Part shown: piece by piece, positions 59,014 to 64,000 of the stretch | Layout of the letters: every line of letters begins with the position of its first letter | Numbering within the stretch: position 1 is the first letter of the stretch | Source of the DNA: Pantoea agglomerans | GTDB taxonomy: Bacteria; Pseudomonadota; Gammaproteobacteria; Enterobacterales; Enterobacteriaceae | DNA: 64,000 nt | Direction: 5' to 3' | Assembly (NCBI RefSeq): GCF_020149765.1 | Contig: NZ_CP083809.1 | Location: forward strand, 3,844,001-3,908,000 | Translations under genes and position numbers: made by a program | The notes under the pieces: model-generated | Database searches by the model: none | The model's input: only the letters and a program-made list of their open reading frames with translations | Told to the model about the DNA's origin: nothing

Positions 59014-60552
59014 ATGAAAAATTCCTTTGCGCTGGGGCTGTTACAGGTTCAGCCTGAATTAACGGTATTGCAAACGCCCGGCTGTTATTGGGTAACCTGC
59101 GCGCGTCAGGAAGATGCACGCGCTTTTATCCGTCAGGCGATTCTGGCGCAGCAATCCGTCACCCTTATCAGCGCAGATGAAAAGCCGCGCGATCTTCTGA
59201 CGCCGGACCCTGCGGGCGGGCCCGATCGTATCCCGCTGTTTTCATTGCCTAAAAACAAAAGCAGCCTGCTGCGTCTGGAGAGCGATTTTTCCCGTAAGCT
59301 CGGCAGTAAAAACGGGCTGGTGATTTTTAACAGCAGCGCGGCGCAGTGGGATAAACTCGACGACGCAGAGTTAACCTCGTGGATAAAGCGCATGCGGCGG
59401 GTGCTGATTAAAAAGCAGATGACGCTTTTAATGGTTACCTCCGGCGCAACAATAATTAACCTGCGCAATAATCTTCAGCGTTATTTTCGCCAGCTTGATG
59501 GCCTGGCTCATTTAGCTTTTCAACAGGATAGCTGGCAATATCGAATTAACTGGTGGTACACCACCGATCGGCTGCTCGCCGACCGCGCCATTCGTCTTGA
59601 CTGCAAAGACGATCGCTTTTATGCCGTCAATGAAAATGAAAAGCAGGAGCCGCTCAGCTTAAACGACGAGCAACATTATCTTGCCGATAAAATAGTGCTG
59701 GAGGGTGCGCCGCCGCTTTCGCGTCAGTGGCAGCTGTTTGATGATAACGAACAGGTCTTTTTCCGCGCCCAGCAGGCGAGCGCCGCAACGGTGATTTTCA
59801 GCCTGACCCGCAGCGACCTGATCGGCGAGCTGGCGAAAATGGTGCACAGCCTGCGCCGCGCGCGCGGCAACGGTTTAAAAATCGTGGTGCGCGAAATGGG
59901 CACCAGCCTGCGCTACAGCGACGAACGTCTGCTGCTGGCGTGCGGCGTTAGCGCCATCGTCTCCGCCAGCGCCACCATGTCGCGTTTCCTGACCACGCTG
60001 GAGGGCCTGCAGGGCCAGGTCTTCAACCGCCGCGTGCCCGCTAACCTGGATGCGCTGACCGCCGCGCTGCAGCCGCTGCAGGAGAAAGGCTATTTGCGCC
60101 TCGACGCCTTCTGTCAGGCGGTGGGACAGCTGATCGGCAACACCCTGCTGCCGGACAATGACAAAGGTCTGCTGGTGGCGCTGCGCCCGGTGCCACAGCT
60201 GCGACCGCAGCAGATTCTGACGCTGTGCAAGCCGCGTCGCTTCGGCGATCTGGTAACGGTGCTGGACGATCGCGTCATCCTGTTTCTCTCTTCCTGCCGC
60301 TATAACGATCTCGATACGGCGCTGAAATTTATCTTTTCGCTGCCGCACGACGAGATTTTTGCTAACCGGATGGTCTGGTTTGAGGACAATCAAATTCTCG
60401 CTGAAATCAATAATATCAAGAACCTGACGCCAAATGCGCTGCAGGATATCGCGCCGCAGACTCAGCCCGCGCAGATTGCAGAGGAACCGGTTGAAACGCG
60501 CGAACGCAGCGCGCCGCAGCCGATTACATTACTGCCGGAGATGAAAAGCTGA
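59014..60552 (+). CDS. bcsE: c-di-GMP-binding cellulose regulator BcsE
   Basis: A 512-residue protein (E. coli 523). The N-terminal half is an ATPase-like, non-catalytic receiver region (GCYWVTCARQEDARAFIRQAI). The C-terminal half is the GIL domain that binds c-di-GMP (RARGNGLKIVVREMGTSLRYSDERLLLACGVSAIVS, with the RxGD-type segment near PRRFGDLVTVLDDRVILFLSSCRYNDLDTAL). BcsE enhances cellulose production and recruits BcsF and BcsG. The stop overlaps the bcsF start. Confidence 0.95.
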   Translation: MKNSFALGLLQVQPELTVLQTPGCYWVTCARQEDARAFIRQAILAQQSVTLISADEKPRDLLTPDPAGGPDRIPLFSLPKNKSSLLRLESDFSRKLGSKNGLVIFNSSAAQWDKLDDAELTSWIKRMRRVLIKKQMTLLMVTSGATIINLRNNLQRYFRQLDGLAHLAFQQDSWQYRINWWYTTDRLLADRAIRLDCKDDRFYAVNENEKQEPLSLNDEQHYLADKIVLEGAPPLSRQWQLFDDNEQVFFRAQQASAATVIFSLTRSDLIGELAKMVHSLRRARGNGLKIVVREMGTSLRYSDERLLLACGVSAIVSASATMSRFLTTLEGLQGQVFNRRVPANLDALTAALQPLQEKGYLRLDAFCQAVGQLIGNTLLPDNDKGLLVALRPVPQLRPQQILTLCKPRRFGDLVTVLDDRVILFLSSCRYNDLDTALKFIFSLPHDEIFANRMVWFEDNQILAEINNIKNLTPNALQDIAPQTQPAQIAEEPVETRERSAPQPITLLPEMKS

Positions 60553-60740
60553 TGAACCTGATGGACTGGGTGCAGATTGCGCTGCTGGCCTTAGTTATTT
60601 TACTGTTTTTAAAGCCGTTATATCGGCAATGGCTGCCGAGCCGCTGGAACGGCATATTGAATCGCCTGCTGCCCGCGCGTGCGCTAAAGTCTGAAGGTCA
60701 CTGGCAGCGTAAGTCCTCGAAAAAGGATGCAAATCATTAA
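60552..60740 (+). CDS. bcsF: Cellulose biosynthesis membrane protein BcsF
   Basis: A 62-residue single-span inner membrane protein: helix MDWVQIALLALVILLFLKPL near the N-terminus, then a basic cytoplasmic tail ending RKSSKKDANH. In E. coli BcsF links BcsE to BcsG in the membrane. The sequence is not strongly conserved; length, topology and start/stop overlaps with bcsE and bcsG support the call. Confidence 0.92.
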   Translation: MNLMDWVQIALLALVILLFLKPLYRQWLPSRWNGILNRLLPARALKSEGHWQRKSSKKDANH

Positions 60741-62407
60741 TGAATAACGATCAACCCACTTCTGCCCACTCTTCTCGCCTGTGGTCTTACTGGCGCGGAC
60801 TGGGCGGCTGGAACTTCTACTTTCTGCTCAAGTTCGGCCTGCTGTGGTACGGCTATCTCAATTTCCACGCCCTGAGCAATCTGGTGTTCCTGGCCTGGCT
60901 GCTGTTCCCGCTGCCCTCCCCGCGTCTGCACCGCCTGCGCAGCTGGATTTCAATTCCCATCGGCTTCGGTCTGTTCTGGCATGACACCTGGCTGCCGGGA
61001 CTGGAGAGCATTCTCAGTCAGGGCAACCAGGTAGCGGGTTTCTCCGGCGCTTATCTGCTCGATCTGGTTAACCGCTTTATCAACTGGCAGATGGTCGGCG
61101 CCGCCTTTGCGCTGCTGGTGCTCTATCTGTTTGTGTCGCAGTGGATCCGCGTGACGGTGCTGGTTTCGCTGATGCTGATCTGGCTTAACGTGCTGACCAT
61201 CGCCGGTCCTGCGCTGTCGCTGCTGCCGACTAAATCCGCTACGCCGGAGGTGGTGCTGAATCAGACGCCCGCGGCCGGACAGAGCCCGGCGGCCAGCGCG
61301 CCGGACGGTCTCGATCAGTCGGCGCCGCCCACCAGCGCCAACCTGACCGCCTGGCTGAACCGTTTTTACGACAGCGAACGCAAGCGCGTGACCCGTTTTC
61401 CCGACAGCCTGCCTGCGGATTCGCAGCCCTTCGATATTCTGGTGGTGAATATCTGTTCGCTCGCCTGGTCGGATATCGACGTCTCGCAGCTGCGCAGCCA
61501 TCCGCTGTGGCAGCACTTCGATATCGTGCTGAACAACTACAACTCCGCTACCGGCTACAGCGGTCCGGCGGGGATCCGTCTGCTGCGCGCCAGCTGCGGC
61601 CAGACGTCGCACAGCGATCTCTATAAGCCGACCGATGCGCGCTGCTATCTGTTTGATAACCTGGCGAAGCTGGGTTTCAAAGAGCAGCTGATGATGGACC
61701 ACACCGGCGTGTTTGGTAACTATCTCAAAGAGCTGCGCAACGACGGCAATCTTCAGGCGCCGCTGATGTCGCAGGCAGGCATCGCGTCGGAGCTGACCTC
61801 GTTCGACGGCTCGCCGGTATATAAAGATGCGCAGCTGATGCAGCGCTGGCTGGATGACCGCAGCAAGAGCAGCGACGCGCGCAGCGCCACCTTCTATAAC
61901 CTGATCCCGCTGCATGACGGCACGCGCGATCTCGGCAGCACCAAAACCGCGCCGTGGAAGCCGCGCGCGCAGCTGCTGTTCGACCAGCTCGACGCCTTCC
62001 TCACCAACCTGGAGAAGTCGGGTCGACGCGTGATGGTGCTGGTGGTGCCGGAGCACGGCGCGGCGCTGCAGGGGGACAAGATGCAGATGTCCGGCCTGCG
62101 CGATATTCCGAGTCCGAGCATTACCCATGTGCCGGTGGGCATTAAGTTTGTTGGCATGAAAGCGCCGCATCAGGGTCAGCCGCTGACTATTGATACGCCG
62201 ACCAGCCTGCTGGCGATTTCCGAGCTGGTTTCCCGCGTGGTGGATGGACAGGTGTTTAACGCGCCGAATGTGAATATGTCGGTGCTGGCGGATAAGCTGC
62301 CGCAGACGCCGGTAGTGTCGGAGAATGATAATGCCGTGGTGGTGATGTATCAGGGCAAGCCCTGGATCCGGCTGAACGGCGGCGACTGGGTCGCCTATCC
62401 GCAGTAG
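60740..62407 (+). CDS. bcsG: Cellulose phosphoethanolamine transferase BcsG
   Basis: A 555-residue enzyme (E. coli 559). The first about 165 residues hold several membrane helices, followed by a Pro/Ala-rich linker and a periplasmic alkaline-phosphatase-fold domain. Active-site residues are visible: Cys in VVNICSL (about 239), the nucleophile Ser in NNYNSATGYSGPA (about 269) and the metal ligands Glu-His in VVPEHGAALQG. It moves phosphoethanolamine from phosphatidylethanolamine to cellulose glucose units. Last gene of bcsEFG. Confidence 0.97.
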   Translation: MNNDQPTSAHSSRLWSYWRGLGGWNFYFLLKFGLLWYGYLNFHALSNLVFLAWLLFPLPSPRLHRLRSWISIPIGFGLFWHDTWLPGLESILSQGNQVAGFSGAYLLDLVNRFINWQMVGAAFALLVLYLFVSQWIRVTVLVSLMLIWLNVLTIAGPALSLLPTKSATPEVVLNQTPAAGQSPAASAPDGLDQSAPPTSANLTAWLNRFYDSERKRVTRFPDSLPADSQPFDILVVNICSLAWSDIDVSQLRSHPLWQHFDIVLNNYNSATGYSGPAGIRLLRASCGQTSHSDLYKPTDARCYLFDNLAKLGFKEQLMMDHTGVFGNYLKELRNDGNLQAPLMSQAGIASELTSFDGSPVYKDAQLMQRWLDDRSKSSDARSATFYNLIPLHDGTRDLGSTKTAPWKPRAQLLFDQLDAFLTNLEKSGRRVMVLVVPEHGAALQGDKMQMSGLRDIPSPSITHVPVGIKFVGMKAPHQGQPLTIDTPTSLLAISELVSRVVDGQVFNAPNVNMSVLADKLPQTPVVSENDNAVVVMYQGKPWIRLNGGDWVAYPQ

Positions 62408-62420
62408 ATGAGGGTGTGAG

Positions 62421-62475
62421 CCTGCTGCGCAGGGGTTAGGTTCGCTGCGCGAACAGCTCTGAGCGGGTTCCGCCC
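62421..62475. repeat. Inverted, degenerate copy of the 48-bp repeat
   Basis: Contains CTGCTGCGCAGGGG and GCTCTGAGCGGGTT, the reverse complements of core parts of the 48-bp unit found at 63256-63590. Here they are separated by a small GTTCG / CGAAC hairpin. Confidence 0.55.
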
Positions 62476-62520
62476 GCCAGGCGGCAGGGAGTTTCAGCAG
62501 CTCCGCTGCCGGCGTGCGTG

Positions 62521-62544
62521 TTAAGGGGCTCGCCAGCCCCTTAA
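62521..62544. terminator. Stem-loop downstream of bcsG
   Basis: TTAAGGGGCT / AGCCCCTTAA, a perfect 10-bp stem with a 4-base loop, about 115 bp after the bcsG stop. The flanks begin with A/T bases but no long T-run follows. Likely the end of the bcsEFG transcript. Confidence 0.55.
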
Positions 62545-62576
62545 CAATCCCGGCTTCCGGCAGCCTCCACGCCACG

Positions 62577-62683
62577 CTCCGCGCGGTCCCTTCGTTGCTT
62601 ACGTCGGCCCCACGGACCGGTCGGGACAGGCCGTCCTGGCCTGGCCCTCCCTCTCGCCGACGTCCTGTCGGCTCGTCCTGGCC
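62577..62683. repeat. Inverted repeat, left arm
   Basis: Roughly 100-bp arm that is an imperfect reverse complement of 63060-63155. The core of 24 bp at 62624-62647 matches 63088-63111 perfectly, and the outer parts (GGTCCCTTCG; GCCGACGTCCTGTCG) also match. Confidence 0.8.
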
Positions 62684-62743
62684 GCCGTGCGCGCCTCAGC
62701 GTGTCGGATGCCTCTGATACTGCCCCGCCTGTAATTTCCTTGT

Positions 62744-62988
62744 TTTTTATTAACGGCTGCGTTGTCTGTATGCAGGGTTCGCCCTTACAGCGATAAGGTT
62801 GCGGTTTTTATTAACGACGGTGTCGTCTGAATACATGATTCACGCTTACAGCGATAAGGTTGCGGTTGTTATTAACGGCTGTGTCGTCTGAATACATGCT
62901 TCACGCTTGCAGCGATAGGGTTGCGGTTTTATTAACGACTATGTCGTCTGTATGCAAGGTTCACGCTTTCAGCGATAAGGTCGCGCCT
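62744..62988. repeat. 61-bp tandem repeat, four copies
   Basis: Four head-to-tail copies with spacing 61, 61 and 60 bp, marked by ATTAACG at 62749, 62810, 62871 and 62931. Each reads TTATTAACGRC.., then GTCGTCTG, a TATGC/CATG stretch, TTCACGCTT and CAGCGATAAGG. Copies differ at several bases. They sit between the arms of the inverted repeat. Confidence 0.92.
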
Positions 62989-63059
62989 TTAAGAGTCAGG
63001 ACGTGCAGCGGGGATTGTGGGGGCCATCGCAGCCGCTGAGCGGAGGAAGGATTTCAGGA

Positions 63060-63155
63060 TGAGGCGACAGGACGTCGCCGAAAGCGCGGGCCAGGCCAGG
63101 ACGGCCTGTCCTGCGCGGTCCGTCAGAAATCCTGACAGAGCGAAGGGACCCGCGC
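63060..63155. repeat. Inverted repeat, right arm
   Basis: Partner of 62577-62683; the 24-bp perfect core lies at 63088-63111. The arms are about 380 bp apart and enclose the 61-bp repeats. Confidence 0.8.
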
Positions 63156-63255
63156 AGCGGGCGGGTGAGCTGGCCCGGGGCGCGGGTGCAGGGCCGGCGC
63201 CTAGCGGCCCTGCTCGGTCGCCCGCAGAGGGCGAAATGAAACTGCCCGGCTGCCG

Positions 63256-63590
63256 GGCGAACGAAACCTGCTCAGAGCCGCCTGCGCAGCGGCCAACCCG
63301 CAGCCGAACGAAACCCGCTCAGAGCCCCCTGCGCAGCAGCCACCCCGCCAGCCGAACGAAACCCGCTCAGAGCCGCCTGCGCAGCAGCCACCCCGCCAGC
63401 CGAACGAAACCCGCTCAGAGCCGCCTGCGCAGCAGCCAACCCGCCAGCCGAACGAAACCCGCTCAGAGCCCCCTGCGCAGCAGCCACCCCGCCAGCCGAA
63501 CGAAACCCGCTCAGAGCCCCCTGCGCAGCAGCCACCCCGCCAGCCGAACAAAACCCGCTCAGAATCCGCCTGCGCAGCAGCCACCCCCCG
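63256..63590. repeat. 48-bp tandem repeat, seven copies
   Basis: GCCGAACGAAACCCGCTCAG marks copies starting at 63303, 63351, 63399, 63447, 63495 and 63543, exactly 48 bp apart. A more divergent first copy begins near 63256 and is one base shorter. Copies differ mainly at one G/C position in AGCC(G/C)CCTGCG. As 48 is a multiple of three, long open frames run through it on both strands, but none shows features of a real protein. Confidence 0.95.
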
Positions 63591-63641
63591 TCCGCGTAGT
63601 GGACAAAACGCGCCCGCTCGCCGCGGTGAGCCCCTCTCCCG

Positions 63642-64000
63642 TCAGCGCTTCTCCTGAAGCGCCTGCCACACCAGCAACTGCAAACTGGCGGAGAAATAGT
63701 TCTGATCCGGCGCCAGCCGGTCGCTGATATAGCCGGTCTCATTCAGCGTCAAATCGCGGATCGCCAGCAGGCCGCCGTCGAGATTGTAAGGCGCGTTGCT
63801 GTTGCCCAGCACGTCGAACCAGGCCGGCGTCGTCAGGCGGCCGTAGCGCTGCCAGACGTTCTGAAACGGCACCAGACGCAGGCTCTGCGGGTCGTACCAC
63901 CAGATATAAAGCGGTATGCGCACCGCGTCATAGCTAAAGCGGTTCGAGTAGCCCACCGCCGGCGCCACCGAGCCATCGGCATTCAGCGCCACCCAGTCGA
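63642..64000 (-). CDS. Glycoside hydrolase family 8 (cellulase / BcsZ-like), C-terminal part
   Basis: The last 118 codons of a GH8 endoglucanase; the gene continues beyond the window. The family segment FSYDAVRIPLYIWWYDP is clear, followed by VPFQNVWQRYGRLTTPAWFDVLGN and the C-terminal helices to QALQEKR. In most bcs loci a GH8 enzyme (BcsZ) trims cellulose in the periplasm and sits between bcsB and bcsC. Here that slot is empty and a GH8 gene lies beyond bcsG on the opposite strand to it. The sequence looks closer to the CelC/CelY-type GH8 enzymes than to E. coli BcsZ as I recall it, so it may be a functional replacement or part of another cellulose cluster. Confidence 0.85.
   Translation of the reverse strand, partial: DWVALNADGSVAPAVGYSNRFSYDAVRIPLYIWWYDPQSLRLVPFQNVWQRYGRLTTPAWFDVLGNSNAPYNLDGGLLAIRDLTLNETGYISDRLAPDQNYFSASLQLLVWQALQEKR

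Noticed and set aside
63017..63727. A 236-codon plus-strand open frame through the 48-bp repeats (and a matching minus-strand frame)
   Set aside because: The frame exists because the repeat length is a multiple of three and the sequence is GC-rich. It starts inside the inverted-repeat region without a ribosome site, and opposing frames are equally open.

Overview
The window is a 64 kb chromosomal segment from a member of the Enterobacterales. Nearly every protein aligns, from memory, with an Escherichia coli counterpart, and most gene neighbourhoods match. The fairly high GC content, the losses relative to E. coli (no cyaY beside cyaA, no yifK beside the tRNA genes) and the join of the rep-ppiC block to the yhjG-pdeH-kdgK-bcs block suggest an Erwiniaceae-like organism (Pantoea, Mixta or Erwinia type). 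The genus is inference. No phage, insertion sequence, CRISPR array or rRNA gene was seen.

Layout. (1) 1-9.9 kb: recQ (partial), pldA, yigI, rarD, corA, uvrD with a LexA box and attenuator, then the overlapping run lptM-dapF-yigA-xerC-yigB. (2) 10.2-17.1 kb: cyaA (UUG start, CRP site) divergent from the haem operon hemC-hemD-hemX-hemY. (3) 17.1-18.4 kb: the small RNA gene glmZ with a sigma54-type promoter and three GlrR-type boxes, followed by the tRNA operon argX-hisR-leuT-proM. The end of that operon carries a 67-bp repeat containing the proM 3' end and an array of small hairpins. (4) 18.4-31.2 kb: the complete enterobacterial common antigen (ECA) cluster from wecA to wecG on the minus strand. 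(5) 31.4-38.8 kb: rho, trxA, rhlB, gppA, rep, ppiC. (6) 38.8-49.4 kb: yhjG (broken by an in-frame amber codon), pdeH, kdgK, an extra esterase gene, yhjJ, dctA, pdeK. (7) 49.5-62.4 kb: the cellulose locus, bcsRQABC on the minus strand divergent from bcsEFG. bcsA is frameshifted by a 10-bp tandem duplication, and bcsZ is absent between bcsB and bcsC. (8) 62.4-64 kb: a 1.2-kb repeat-rich intergenic region with two minisatellites and a long inverted repeat, then the 3' end of a family-8 glycoside hydrolase gene.

How the genes work together. The ECA genes make UDP-ManNAcA and TDP-Fuc4NAc, assemble lipid III on undecaprenyl phosphate (WecA, WecG, WecF), flip it (WzxE) and polymerise it (WzyE, WzzE). 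The bcs genes encode a phosphoethanolamine-modified cellulose machine (BcsG is the transferase). It depends on cyclic-di-GMP, which the neighbouring phosphodiesterases PdeH and PdeK would degrade. With bcsA split as read, cellulose synthesis should be off unless the 10-bp unit is lost again.

The most notable observations are the bcsA duplication (possibly reversible, possibly an assembly error), the amber codon in yhjG, the glmZ control region, the tRNA-Pro 3'-end repeat and the nested repeat structure downstream of bcsG.
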